This document shows positions 1 through 10,119 of a stretch of 64,000 bases of DNA, one piece after another (the first letter of the stretch is position 1; the number at the start of each line of letters is the position of its first letter). The notes under the pieces were generated by a model. The model was given only the letters and a program-made list of their open reading frames with translations, ran no database searches and was not told the DNA's origin. The translations under genes and the position numbers were made by a program. The stretch comes from Halichoerus grypus (taxonomy: Eukaryota; Chordata; Mammalia; Carnivora; Phocidae). Where the stretch lies: positions 47,933,688 through 47,997,687 of the forward strand of contig NC_135725.1 of NCBI RefSeq assembly GCF_964656455.1. Direction: 5' to 3'.

Positions 1-235
1 AATTCTCATTTGGCCGGACCACATAATCTGGGTAGGCCTCAGGTGTGAGCCATGGGAAGAAATCTGGAAAGACCCGTACAATATCATGGGATGCTCTGTG
101 ACTGGTTATAATTAGAGGCCCAGGTTGGAGAAAGGCAATTGGAATCAAGAAGTTCTAACTGTGGGATTTGCTCACTGAAAAAGAGGCTGGAAGCAGGAGG
201 AGGGCACGAAACAGCAATTACATGATTAGATTTCT
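1..235. other. Unique sequence, nothing recognised
   Basis: I see no gene, repeat family or RNA gene here. Confidence 0.5.
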
Positions 236-239
236 GTCT

Positions 240-455
240 TGATAACAAAGACAATAATGATGATAATTCTAACAGCCCTCTGTATCATTTACAAATGATA
301 TCCCATCCAAATCTCATTTAGTAGGTATTAGTGTCATCCTCATTTTCCTGGTGAGAAAATTGAGTCTTAGAGAGATGAATTACTTGCTCAAGATTATAGG
401 CTTGTTAATTAGTAATGCAAGGATTTGAATTTAGATCTGTTCTTCTCTGAAGCTT
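240..455 (-). mobile_element. MIR SINE, antisense
   Basis: The stretch reads as the complement of MIR. It has 'CATCCTCATTTTCCTGGTGA', then a GAAAATTGAGTCTTAGAGAG core like the familiar 'gaggaaactgaggctcagagag', and ends with TTTGAATTTAGATCTG, the complement of the tRNA-like head. MIR is a pan-mammalian fossil SINE that no longer moves. Confidence 0.75.
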
Positions 456-690
456 AGGTTCAGATAAATAAATCTGGCAGCACCGAGAAGGATAGATTAA
501 ATGTGGTGGGGGCCAGGGGTACTGGATGTAGGGTGACCACCAATGGAGTGATTTCAGTATTCAAGAGAGACCTGAGAGTCTGAAGTAGGAGAGTTGCAGT
601 AGGGATGTGAGGAAGGTACAGATATGAGATCGGGGGATCATGTGCACTATAATAGTGGCTCCTAAATCTCAATGAACATCAGATTCCCTG

Positions 691-720
691 TTCATTCATT
701 CATTCATTCATTCATTCATT
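691..720. repeat. (TTCA)n microsatellite
   Basis: About 7.5 units of TTCA lie next to the tail side of an antisense SINE and probably grew from that tail. Confidence 0.9.
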
Positions 721-811
721 TAAGTAAACTGTACTCCCGATGTGGGGCTTGAACTTACAACCCTGAGATCCGGAGTCATATGCTCTACTGACTGAGCCAG
801 CTAGGCACCCC
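721..811 (-). mobile_element. SINEC (Can-SINE), antisense, old and short
   Basis: The complement of the tRNA-like head is clear: GTGGGGCTTGAACTTACAAC, CTGAGATC, CTGACTGAGCCAGCTAGGCACCCC. The CT-rich middle is missing and the tail has become a TTCA repeat. The copy is inserted in the MER5-like element. Confidence 0.85.
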
Positions 812-1184
812 TGTTTATTTATTTTTGAATGCAGATTCCCACGGCATACCTCAAGCCTTCTGAATCAGAATCTCTGGGGTAGGCTTGGTATTTTTATAAA
901 ACACTCTCGTTCTGAAGCTCTGCCAGATTCAAGAACCACAGCTCTGTTGACCTTGATCTAGATGTTTGGGGTGGAACATGAGAGAGGGAGGATTTTAGGA
1001 TGGCAGCCAGGTTTCTGAATTTTGTGACCGAATGAATTATGGGTACCCTCAGCTAAGTTAAGAAATAACAATAGTTTTGAAGTTCCTATGGGGAGCTGGA
1101 TATCAGAATCTACAGCTTGGAGTAGAGGTCAAAGCTGAAGATTAAGATGTGGAGATCATTTGGTATTTGGAGAGTGGTTGCTCT

Positions 1185-1390
1185 GTATTTTTCATGGAAT
1201 TTTTAAAATACCCAAACCTTCAATTTTCTCTCAGTAGTCAAATAATCACTTTATATCGTAAATGCATTTCCTTTCTGCCCCTTGACTGAGTCTATTGCTT
1301 TTTAAATTTGTTACTGTTTCTTTATAGTTCCTTAAGAATCATGAACTATTATAACTACCTATTTGTACCATCTCATTGGAGTCAAACCAA
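1185..1390. other. Unique AT-rich sequence
   Basis: No gene or repeat recognised. Confidence 0.4.
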
Positions 1391-1530
1391 TAACTTGTTA
1401 AAATAAAATTTATTATCTTTATGTTTTAGATGAAAAGATTTAGGGAGGTCTTGTAACCTGCCCAAGGTAATGGGGAATCAAATGGCTGAGCCAGGACCTG
1501 AACCCAAGACTCTTTCTGACTCCAGGCTCA
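1390..1530 (-). mobile_element. MIR SINE, antisense
   Basis: The order TTAGATGAAAAGATTTAGGGAGG, CCTGCCCAAGGTAATG, GGCTGAGCCAGGACCTGAAC and CTGACTCCAGGCTCAGAG follows the MIR complement from the 3' domain to the tRNA-like head. Confidence 0.8.
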
Positions 1531-1539
1531 GAGTTTTTG

Positions 1540-2470
1540 GTCAGGCTGACAATCTTCATATCATCTTTGTATAAGAAACAATACAATCTACCACAAGTAA
1601 CTTTTGCATGCTAATTCCAAAGTCTGTTTAAATACTGAAAAATTCATTTAGAAAAATGAGTTCAATGCTTTTTGAGAAATGGGATGATCTTTAGTAAAAT
1701 GAATTTATGTACACTCTCCAGACATTAGTAGGATTAGACTGATCAGAGTGCCTTTTGACCTTTGACCAATAGCGTGTGGAGTAGACTATATTTTTTTGTA
1801 CTCTCCGAGAAAGGTAGGGGGAAGGGCTGTGGCCTTGGTTTTCTGTCTCTGGAAATTCTGTTGCATGGTTTGGCCACCTGAACTTGCTTTTCAGGGTATA
1901 TCCAGCTTTGGGTTGAAACTAAATGGACTCTTGGTAAGCCCACATTGAACATATGTCCTAGCACCAACATTGTTTTTCCTTAGGTTTGGATAAATACGGA
2001 CATCTGCCAAGTCTTCTTGGTAGCACTGATAAGTATGAAAAGGGCTAATGAAAAATATGCAGGCCATTATGAAGATTGGCAGGTTAAAATTGATACACTA
2101 AAAGAAATTGCATTCTTTTCTACAGATGAGTCATACAGCTGAAACTGCATGGTATTATTTGGACTGACAACCGTAATAAAGATATTTAGTCTCTTTAAGT
2201 GACAGATATCTAGATAACACTGACACTCAGAGGACATCTCAGGCAACAATAGCCCCACTTTTTGTTATGTGAACAGAAGAAATGCTAAAATCTTTTTTCC
2301 AGAGGGATCTCAAATATGGTAACACTATCATAGCTTCAATAATTCCTGATAAATTTTGGTTACTAAAATTTATGATAAAAATAACTTCAACCAGTGTATA
2401 AAACATGTGACTATTTGGGCTGTGATCAAGGAGAAAAAGTGTCAGTTGATTTAAGAGTTAGATGGCTAGA
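1540..2470. other. Unique sequence, nothing recognised
   Basis: Moderately AT-rich DNA with stop codons in all frames. The two minus-strand open frames here (75 and 63 codons, about 1743-1970 and 2067-2258) show no domain and no biased composition. Confidence 0.45.
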
Positions 2471-2950
2471 CTGTGCCGCCAGATCCATAGAAGTGTAAAG
2501 TAAGGGAAATCTTACCTAGCGGTGAAAAGGCAACCTCACCATAAAGTATGCTTCCCCCAACCCCACCCTGTAAAGTACATTCCTTGTTCCCCAGGTGTGC
2601 CTGTTTATCCCCACGTCCCAGCCACACCTACTCCCTGTTCTGGCTCCACACCAACGAACTTATAAAAAGCCCCTCCCTTTAGATCTCAGAGTATCTTGGA
2701 GTCACTATGGATTCTTGAGGTCCTTCCCTTCCCCCACCACGTCTAGACAGGTTTTCCAGTCTCTCTTCTGTTCCATGCTTGGGACGCAGTTGGTGTTAAA
2801 TATCTATTTGTTGCTTAGATTTGTTTTTGACTTTTGGTTTTCTATTTCTCCACATCTCTTAACCTGTTCTTTCGATCCCATTTTATAACGTCTTGATTTT
2901 GTCCTTTGGTATTTGGCTGCACAAGCCCTCAGGAGGCAGGATGAGGAAAG
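2471..2950 (+). mobile_element. Possible old LTR-like sequence
   Basis: The block is C/T-rich and holds ACTTATAAAAAGCCCCTCCC, a TATA-box-like motif of the kind seen in LTR promoters. It is followed by a CT-rich leader and a T-rich 3' part. It starts near a TG dinucleotide, but no partner LTR, primer-binding site or internal sequence is visible. This is tentative and could be unique DNA. Confidence 0.25.
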
Positions 2951-2996
2951 AATATGGGATTTGGGTTCAGAAAGAACTGAACCCAAATCCCATATT
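2951..2996. repeat. Perfect inverted repeat, 20-bp arms
   Basis: Arm 2951-2970 is exactly complementary to 2977-2996, with the 6-nt spacer AAAGAA. Both arms carry the GGGATTTGGGTTCAG word that recurs twice more just downstream. Confidence 0.97.
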
Positions 2997-3060
2997 TGAA
3001 CCTGGGTCTTTCTGAACCCAAATCCCTGGGATTTGGGTTCAGAAAGACCCAGGTTCAAAT
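2994..3060. repeat. Perfect palindrome, 33-bp arms, 1-nt centre
   Basis: Position 2994-3026 is the exact reverse complement of 3028-3060, with a single T at 3027 as centre. The right arm runs into a MIR in the sense direction, so the left arm is an inverted copy of the MIR 5' part and the bases before it. The left arm overlaps the neighbouring 46-bp inverted repeat by 3 bases. The 20-nt word at 2956-2975 is repeated directly at 3028-3047. Confidence 0.97.
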
Positions 3061-3235
3061 CTTTGTTCCACTATTTACTAGCTTTGTAAACTCCAGCAAA
3101 TCACTCCCCTTCTTTGGTCTAAAATTGGACAAAAGTGTCTGTATTGTGGAGTTATTGAATCAGAATAAACACAAGGAACTTGACATCCCTTAAGTGCTCA
3201 ACCAATATCTCAATATTTGTCGAATGGTCTTTCCT
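3038..3235 (+). mobile_element. MIR SINE, sense
   Basis: GACCCAGGTTCAAATC is the tRNA-like head. CCACTATTTACTAGCTTTGT matches the MIR core, and TTAAGTGCTCAACCAATAT matches the 3' 'taagcgctcaataaat' end. The head is the source of the palindrome upstream. Confidence 0.8.
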
Positions 3236-3239
3236 ATCT

Positions 3240-3975
3240 CCTCATGGCTCCGTCCAGATCCTAATTCAACCATTTATTTGATTCCATTCATTCTGGAGTG
3301 GGAAATAAAGCCAAGAATTAAGCTTAGGAAGCATTTACAACACAAATAACCCGAAGGAGGTGAGTTGGAGGCTTATATCCTATTTCATTTACTGTCACTA
3401 AAGTTACCTGTCAGAGCAGATTAAAACATTTACGAGCTCTATGCACAGGTAAGATAAGGATACCTATTGACATATTCCACAAGTGAAATTTTTTTAAAAA
3501 ATGAAAGTGTCCAACGAAGTCCAGTAATGTTGTTATTTTTTCCCCATAGTAACCTATTGTGCAGCTTTAAAAAAGTAGATCAAATTCTTAAGAATAACAG
3601 CAATAACCACTTTTTTTTTTTAACTGCTGTGGGATTGCCCTTGCATATCTTTATCCTGTTCATAAGATCTGAGGGGCGAGGTGGGATTGGGGAGAAGAAT
3701 TATCAGCCAATTAATGTTTTTTAAATCCCTGAGAGTAATATTTTCTTGAGAGTTTACTCTATCTGGACCCTGAAAAAAACTACCATATTCTGTGTGTATT
3801 TTGATGGCCCAGGTTTCTATTACTTCTTTGTGACGCTGAAATAAGATTTTTCTCCAATGTTAATTTTTAGTCTTCTTGCACCCCCAGACTTGTTAAAATC
3901 TTATGTTTATGCAAGCTCATGGCAAACAATGTGGATTGCCTGCCCAACAGCCATTCCCTTCATATGTGCTGCCAA
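3240..3975. other. Unique sequence, nothing recognised
   Basis: No gene or repeat family recognised. There is a T run near 3611-3621. The 85-codon plus frame at 3467-3724 has no recognisable domain. Confidence 0.4.
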
Positions 3976-3990
3976 CAGAACCCCAATATT

Positions 3991-4193
3991 GGGGCACCTG
4001 GGTGTTTCAGTTGGTTAAGCATCTGCCTTCGGCTCAGGTCATGGTCCCAGGGTCCTGGGATCGAGCCCCGCATTGGGCTCCCTGCTCGGCGGGGAGCCTG
4101 CTTCTCCCTCTCCTACTCCCCCTGCTTGTGTTCCCTCTCTCGCTGTCTCTCTCTGTCAAATAAATAAATAAAATCTTAAAAAAATAAAAAAAA
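3991..4193 (+). mobile_element. SINEC, sense, full length, young type
   Basis: It starts GGGGCACCTGGGTG, has the A-box-like TTCAGTTGGTTAAGC and the B-box-like GGGATCGAGCCCC, then a CT-rich middle ending AAATAAATAAATAAAATCTT and an A tail. It is flanked by a 14-bp TSD, AGAACCCCAATATT (3977-3990) against AGAACCCCGATACT (4194-4207). The 'TGTGTTCCCTCTC' middle marks the young subtype. Confidence 0.97.
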
Positions 4194-4207
4194 AGAACCC
4201 CGATACT

Positions 4208-5536
4208 GTTCTGTTATTAGGCCTGGTATCTTCATTGGTCCCTCCGGGGGGTAACTGGGGATTAGGCTTAGGCAATGCTGGTGAGGACTTTTTCTTGGCA
4301 ATGTTTTATTCTGACACAGGCACAGGGTGGAAACTCGCCTATGAAATGTGAGAGCAAATAGGGGAAATTTGGGGGTAAGTCTCCTTTGCACTTGAAAGGG
4401 CCAAAGGACAGTGGTTCTCACTTTTCTGAATCTGGTCATTGTTGGACAAGGGGGTTGGTGTCTTGGAAGCTATCTGGAGATCGTGAGGGAATAAATCTGA
4501 AGACAACACTGACATGCTAAGAATGGCAGAGGAAAGTATGGCAAGAGCCTGGGTCTTTGATGGCGTCACAGAGTCAGGGACTGAATCTGCTCTAAAACTA
4601 CCAGGAGATAGTCCTTATTGTTTAAGGTAACTTCCAGTTGTGTTTTCTATTACAAGCATCTGAAAACATCCTAACTAACTAATGTTAAAGGCATCCCTCA
4701 CATATTTTCAGAAATGCTTAATAGAAATTTCTATTGTTGGTTAAAAGATTTGTCCTAACTAGACTGAATTTTCCAAAAGACAGTCAATCTAATTAAAAGC
4801 ATGACTTGATTAGCAGTTGTTTAGTGTTTTCCAAATTTCTATCATTTACTTTTATGATTCTAAGTTGTCTCTCCTTTTTAAAATTGAAATACATTCACTT
4901 AAAAAGATTTCTCACTAGCTATACATTGAAAGCCAATATTATTTGCCTTAAAGAGAAGCTAATTATAAAAAGAAGTACCCTGAACAAAGAAATGTTATTA
5001 AATTCTTGCCAGATACAGTAGCCTGTGAAGACTGAGCTTGAGGCTTGCTCTCTCTGTTGAAAGGAGAGACTAGGGAGTGTTATAGAAGTGGTAAAATAAT
5101 CCTAATACCAACTGGGCCTATTTCTTTGCCATAAGCAGAAGAACTAAAGAGAAGGTGAAGGAAGACATCTGTTAACTACCTGAATTTATCTAAGTGTCAT
5201 GCCTGTGCCAGCTAAAATCATCTGGTATCCCACCAGTGCTCTGATGGCCCCTGGAACCCTCCAGAGGCCCTGGCACCCTGAGCAATACATACTGGAGTGA
5301 GGCTCAAGGTAACCCTAAGGAGAGGAGAAAGGCCCAAGAATCAGCCTTTGATTGATGTGATTATGAAGGGTCATAAGAAGCCAATATTGCAATGTTTCAT
5401 TATACTAGATACTAAAGCAAAGACAAGTAATCATGTATTCTTCTCTCCATGTCAGTGTTTTTTTTAACTTTTTGTAGTCGTGTGCCCCATTGAGAATTCT
5501 GGAAAACCATGGTTCTCCTACTCAGGAAAATGCATG

Positions 5537-5539
<3 letters not shown>
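4208..5539. other. Unique sequence, nothing recognised
   Basis: No repeat or gene recognised. The overlapping minus frames at 4176-4439 and 4339-4569 (87 and 76 codons) show no domain, and a frame at 4806-5021 is low-complexity AT-rich. Confidence 0.4.

Positions 5540-5584
<45 letters not shown>
5540..5584. repeat. (CA)n microsatellite
   Basis: About 22 uninterrupted CA units. The histidine/threonine run in the frame across it is only the repeat. Confidence 0.98.
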
Positions 5585-5587
<3 letters not shown>

Positions 5588-5589
5588 TT

Positions 5590-6157
5590 TTCACACAGGA
5601 TCAGAGGGCTCAGGGAACCTAGGCTAAGAATGAGCGTTCTTTATATTTTATGTGTGTCCTCCTATAGCTTACTGTGGGATTCAGTTGAGTGCAAACTGTG
5701 GTTGAGTGCAAAACATGGTTTTTTGAATATGTCTATAAATGAGTAAGAGTAGTAGGTTAATTTAAATGCACTAAACTGGAGAATTACTTTCCCCTCAACA
5801 TCTACTTTGAATAGACGTAGGTTACACTGATACCGCCTTCCAGGAGGCTTCAAGAGATGAGGTTAGACTCTGCAAAAAGAAAATCAGCCAACCCAAAAAT
5901 TCATCCTTGCAAACTTTGAAACACCACTGAATGTACCCAGTAAAATTGTCCCTGAGCAAGCAGGCTCCCAGGACTGGATGGAGTTCACAAACGTTCCTTA
6001 GTTAGAATAAACAAAAATGACTAGGAGCTTTGGATTGCCTTTGTCTGAACTTGAGTGTCTGGCTGGATCAGCAACATGTTGCAGCCTACCACACACCTGT
6101 TTGTCAAACTAAAGAGAAACCCGATAGGCACCTGTTTTTTACATTGTCGACTGAGCA
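5590..6157. other. Unique sequence, nothing recognised
   Basis: No gene or repeat family recognised. Confidence 0.4.
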
Positions 6158-6175
6158 AAGATACCATGTTATTCT

Positions 6176-6373
6176 TTTTTTTTTTAAGATTTTATTTATT
6201 TATTTGACAGAGAGAGACATAGTGAAAGAGGGAACACAAGCAGAGGGAGTGGGAGAGGGAGAAGCAGGCTTCCCGCGGAGCAGGAGCCCGATGCGGGACT
6301 CGATCCCAGGACCCTGGGATCATGACCTGAGCTGAAGGCAGACACTTAACCATCTGAGCCACCCAGGCGCCCC
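6176..6373 (-). mobile_element. SINEC, antisense, young type
   Basis: It opens with the complementary T-rich tail and AAGATTTTATTTATTTATTT, passes through GAGGGAACACAAGCAGAG, and ends TGAGCCACCCAGGCGCCCC. The TSD is AAGATACCATGTTATTCT (6158-6175) against AAGATATCATGTTATTCT (6374-6391): 18 bp with one mismatch. Confidence 0.97.
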
Positions 6374-6391
6374 AAGATATCATGTTATTCT

Positions 6392-6908
6392 AATTTATGA
6401 TGTCCCATTAGTCTTTAGAAATGCCCTCCAACTTTTTTTACAAATAACTCTTCCCTTAAAAGGGATAGGATAAATAGCAAGTCGAAATAGACCGTTTTAA
6501 TCTCTAATTTTAAAAGATAATATTAAAAGCACTCAACTGCAGGGCTAAGACATTAAATATGCTATAAGACCCAAAATAGTTTTTGGAACAAATGTTCGTT
6601 GGCTGCAAAATTTTAAAAAATCATGAACTAAGCATTTAAAATTTTTTCTTTAAATTTGGCGTGAAATTGAGTCAATGGTTAACTTCAAACGTGTGTAAAT
6701 GGCTAAATTAAAACATTTTACTCCCAAATATTACAAGAAATGTTTGGATTAAAAATGCTTGATCAAAATAATGTTGAAGAGGAGATCTGGAATTGGTGAT
6801 ACTCACCTGATATAATTCTTTGCATAACAAATGTTTGAAAAATACTAGAAAAACCTAATAAAACGTGAGATGTTCATTATCTCTGAGTGAAGTTACTTGG
6901 TTTATATT
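6392..6908. other. Unique AT-rich sequence
   Basis: No gene or repeat recognised. Confidence 0.4.
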
Positions 6909-6920
6909 AAGAACCACTTC

Positions 6921-7124
6921 CTGGGCGCCTGGGTGGCTCAGTTGGTTAAGCGACTGCCTTCGGCTCAGGTCATGATCCTGGAGTCCCAGGATCGAGCCCC
7001 GCATCAGGCTCCCTGCTCGGCAGGGAGTCTGCTTCTCCCTCTGACCCTCCTCCCTCTCATGCTCTCTGTCTCTCATTCTCTCTCTCTCTCAAATAAATAA
7101 ATAAAATCTTAAAAAAAAAAAAAA
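6921..7124 (+). mobile_element. SINEC, sense, full length
   Basis: The head GGGCGCCTGGGTGGCTCAG has the variant GCGACTGCCTTCGG, ATCCTGGAGTCCCAGG and CATCAGGCTCCC. A (CT)n middle and a pure A tail follow. The 12-bp TSD AAGAACCACTTC is exact (6909-6920 and 7125-7136), so the copy is fairly young. Confidence 0.97.
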
Positions 7125-7136
7125 AAGAACCACTTC

Positions 7137-7799
7137 TCAATTTTCTTTAGTTTTTTAGTTTACTCAAGGTTTGGCCAGAAACAACTAAAAATTATCGAAT
7201 GCCTCAAAATTTTTTTTAAGATCAGTAAAGATGAATTTATCTACTTCACTGGGTTGTGATCTTATATTTGTCTCTGGAAGGACTTTAGATTTAACTTCTT
7301 AATAATACCGTGGAAGCCATAATAATGGCCAAAAGTGAAACATGAAAATTTCATTTGTTTATCTTTAAGAGTTCTTTTTCTTTAAAGCAAACAAAGATTG
7401 GCTAAAGTCTAGTGATTTGGGCACAGAATTAGTTTGATGACAATTCATCATGTTGACTTTCTTTGTGGCCTGTGGACATGTAAACTCTTCCCCTCAACTT
7501 CTTAATCTAGAAAGTGACACTATCCATGAGTAAATTGTCTTTACTGATACTGGAACTCTTCACTAGGTGAACTTTGTGAAATGCATTGAAACATTCTTGA
7601 TGAGTGTATGAGGAATAAAGTTTGAATAAAACAAAGTCGAATAAAACAAAGTTTGACAAAGACAATAAAACCCCTTCCGAGTTACAGAAAACACAAATTC
7701 ATTATCCTTCTTGTAACAGTAGGTAAATATTGGACAAAACCATTTATAGGCTAGCAGGACTGAAATTTAAGACTAGGTTGTATGAGATAATGAAAATAG
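7137..7799. other. Unique AT-rich sequence with a small tandem duplication
   Basis: Nothing recognised apart from two 15-bp copies of GAATAAAACAAAGT(C/T) at 7624-7653. Confidence 0.45.
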
Positions 7800-7809
7800 A
7801 CTGGAAGTT

Positions 7810-8046
7810 CTTTTTTTTTTTTTTTTTAAGGTTTATTTATTTATTTCAGAGAGAGAGAGAGAGAGAGAAAATGCATGATCAGGGGAGGGGCAGGGCAGAG
7901 GGAGAGGAAGAGAGAGAATCCCGAGCAGACTCCCCACTGAGTGGGGGGCTCCACGTGGGGCTTGATCTCACAACCCTGAGATCATGACCTGATCCATAAT
8001 CAGGAGTTGGATGCTTAACCGACTGAGCCACCCAGGCGGACCCTAC
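7810..8046 (-). mobile_element. SINEC, antisense, older subtype
   Basis: A T tail and a GA-rich middle are followed by GAATCCCGAGCAGACTCCCC, CTTGATCTCACAACCCTGAG and GAGCCACCCAGGCGG. The 'AATCCCAAGCAGACTCC' form marks an older subtype than the 'GGGAACACAAGCAGG' copies. The probable TSD is ACTGGAAGTT (7800-7809 and 8047-8056). Confidence 0.93.
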
Positions 8047-8334
8047 ACTGGAAGTTTTTTTAAGGATACTTCAAACTGCTGAGATTAATACTCACATGTA
8101 TTTAAGTACACATGTATTTGTGAAAGGGGTGTCTGTTTATTTATTTATTTTATTTTCAAAAATTAAACCATGCCATGGTTGAACAAATGCTTTGCGTTGG
8201 TAAGCAGTGATAAATATTTCCTAATAAATAATCCCCTTAAAGCCACAGTCACTCTTAAATCTCACTAAAAGTCCCATTTAGATTCTTAGAAATAATCTTG
8301 GCTCAAAGCAATAAATATGCTGATTTAATCCCAG

Positions 8335-8505
8335 GGCAGTGTTTTTTAGTGTAATCCCAGGGCTACCAACACGATCACCTGAGTGAGAGCTGGGCCACAT
8401 CCCTTTCCTGTTGACCAGAACTTGAGGGTAGTTCCCTGTTATCTGCAATTTTAATAAATGTCCCAGATGATTTTATACACTGGAAGTTGAGACTATTGTG
8501 TTTGA
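8335..8505. mobile_element. MER5-like hAT remnant
   Basis: AGTGTTTTTTAGTGTAA..GATCACCTGAGTGAGAGCT and GCAATTTTAATAAATGTCCC..GATGATTTTATACACTGGAAG show the pattern of MER5/MER58-type non-autonomous hAT elements. Heavily decayed. Confidence 0.45.
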
Positions 8506-8694
8506 GTGTATTCATGGGGTGGGGGGGCATTCAAATAATTTCCCTACCTTTAGGAAGTAACAGTGACAAAATTTTCTATTTCTTACAGCCGTGGAGGGCA
8601 GATGGCAGGTTTTTTTTAGGTGGGAAGGGAGAATCAAGCTGAAAACATCATTGCCTTAATTCCTCATAATCCCCTCCTCTTCCTTATTCCCGCC

Positions 8695-8890
8695 ATCGTT
8701 ATAGATGCTATCATTTACCGAGCACTTACCATATGCCAGGCATTGTGCTAGTAGCCTTTCAAACATGATCCCACTTAATCTTACAATGGGTTTTATGATT
8801 GCTAGGTTACAGTAGAGGAAACAGGGGCTTCAGTTCACACAGCTGACAGCTGGTTTAGGACAGGGCTGGGAAGTAAACCGTGTGGTTTCT
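8695..8890 (-). mobile_element. MIR SINE, antisense
   Basis: ACCGAGCACTTACCATATGC, CAGGCATTGTGCTAGTAG, CACTTAATCTTACAATGGG, CAGTAGAGGAAACAGGGGC and CACACAGCTGACAGCTGG follow the whole MIR complement in order. Confidence 0.88.
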
Positions 8891-8984
8891 GATGGCGGCT
8901 CTCGAAGGGCTGTGACAATCTAAAAATAGAGAACTACTTGGGTGAAGGAGAGAAATGACTTTCAGTCAAACTAGATATTTTACA

Positions 8985-9150
8985 TGTGTGTTTATATTTA
9001 CTACTCTCAACAAACTGTGAAGTATCTATTTCTGTCTTCACATTATAGATATCAACACTGAGCCTCAGCAAGTTTACATATTTACCCATAGTCACTGTTA
9101 ATAGTGGGAAGGCTCAGATAAATTGTCTGCTTCCTCCCCCCTTTCTGTCC
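8985..9150 (-). mobile_element. MIR SINE, antisense, decayed
   Basis: CTCTCAACAAACTGTGAAG, CATTATAGATATCAACACTG and AGCCTCAGCAAGTTTACAT fit the MIR complement with many changes. Confidence 0.55.
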
Positions 9151-9164
9151 AGCAAACCCCAGCT

Positions 9165-9410
9165 GTAGGCCGAGAGTCAGACTGCAGAGGTTAAAATCCC
9201 CACTCTGCCACATATTAGTTTTGGAATATGTGTGATGGACAAATGACTCAATTCCCTGTGCCTCTGTTTCTTCATTTATAAAATAGAGATAATAATGGTA
9301 TGAATTTCATCTGGGTTTCATGGGGATTAAATGACTATATGTATGTAATACAGATCACTTAGGATAGTGCCTGACATAAATCTAGCATTTTACAAGTATT
9401 AGCTACAATA
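9165..9410 (+). mobile_element. MIR SINE, sense
   Basis: GCAGAGGTTAAAATCCCCAC, TCTGCCACATATTAGTTTTG, CCTCTGTTTCTTCATTTATA, AAATAGAGATAATAATGG and GTGCCTGACATAAATCTAGC fit MIR nearly end to end. It lies head to tail against the antisense MIR just upstream. Confidence 0.85.
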
Positions 9411-9800
9411 CTGATAATTATTAAACCTTGAGAGCAGCAATTAGATGGCAAAACGGAAAGTGATTATTGTTAGAGAAAACTGCCAGAATCAGTTGTTTCT
9501 AGTTTTTTTTTTCTTCCATCTATTCTAGTTGGCAGGAGTAAGTTGTACACCCCGTCTTGTTGCACACAATGCCGGTAGCCAGGGTTGGAAGAAATCCTTG
9601 TGTGTGGTGGTTGGTGGCCATGATCGTAATCAGGGAAAAAGACACGTGGGCGGGGGGGAACGGCACTGGGCTTTGAGCTCTCGCTTATGAAAAGGAGACA
9701 GAGGTTATTGCAACGTTTCTGATTTTGATTCTGATACATTTTTATTGTTATAAGATCACAAATCTTAGGGAACATTGGGAGAGAAGTCTGGAAAAAGAGG
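9411..9800. other. Unique sequence with a 113-codon open frame on the minus strand
   Basis: The frame at 9470-9811 (minus) has no domain that I recognise. It has no polypyrimidine/AG acceptor or donor arrangement that I would trust, and its distal part is Lys/Arg-rich because of T runs. I do not call it a gene. Confidence 0.4.
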
Positions 9801-9804
9801 CAGA

Positions 9805-10090
9805 AGTTCATACTTATTCATTTATTTGTCAGGCCTTTATCAACTAGCTCCATTGTGCTGAGCGCTACATAAGCATCAGGGACAGAAAGATGAATGACAC
9901 TGGATCCCACCGTCCATCAATCCATTCATTAACTCATGACTAACTGTGTGCTAGGCATTGTACCCGGGTCTGGAGATATAACAATGAGAAAGCAGACACA
10001 CTCCCCGCTCTCACTGAGGTTACAGTTTAGTGGGGACAGATGAATGCCTATTACAATATAGTATGGTAGGTGCCGTGGAAGCAGCACTCG
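9805..10090 (-). mobile_element. L2 LINE 3' end, antisense
   Basis: TGTGTGCTAGGCATTGTACC, GGAGATATAACAATGAGAAA, CTCACTGAGGTTACAGTTTA and GTGGGGACAGATGAATGCC match the complement of the L2 3' region ('gctccatgagggcaggga...cactgctgtatccccagtgcctagcac'). An extra partial copy of the 3' end at 9815-9905 suggests two overlapping L2 pieces. Confidence 0.75.
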
Positions 10091-10119
10091 AATCCATGAC
10101 CTACATGCTATGAGTGACC

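Larger units (their letters stand above)
653..942. mobile_element. MER5-like hAT (Charlie) DNA element, interrupted by a SINE
   Basis: The left part reads AGTGGCTCCTAAATCTCAATGA..CATCAGATTCCC. After the SINE the right part holds TTCTGAATCAGAATCTCTGG, GGTATTTTTATAAAA and AAGAACCACAG, the typical layout of the MER5A family of non-autonomous hAT elements with terminal CAGTGGTTCT-like ends. No transposase is encoded. Confidence 0.65.
460..1185 (-). mobile_element. L2 LINE fragment, antisense, split by a MER5-like element
   Basis: Two blocks (about 460-640 and 960-1185) resemble the complement of L2 ORF2 3' sequence. The right block contains CAGGTTTCTGAATTTTGTG, then CCTATGGGGAGCTGGATATC and TGTGGAGATCATTTGG in the order of the L2 antisense consensus. 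The MER5-like element and a SINE sit between the two blocks. The copy is highly diverged, and the boundaries are approximate. Confidence 0.6.

Noticed and set aside
2804..3193. Two frames sharing the peptide MNLGLSEPKS on opposite strands
   Set aside because: The peptide identity is a by-product of the palindrome, not of related genes.
3991..4080. tRNA-like A and B boxes in SINE heads
   Set aside because: They derive from tRNA but cannot form a complete functional tRNA gene, and the SINE body follows directly.
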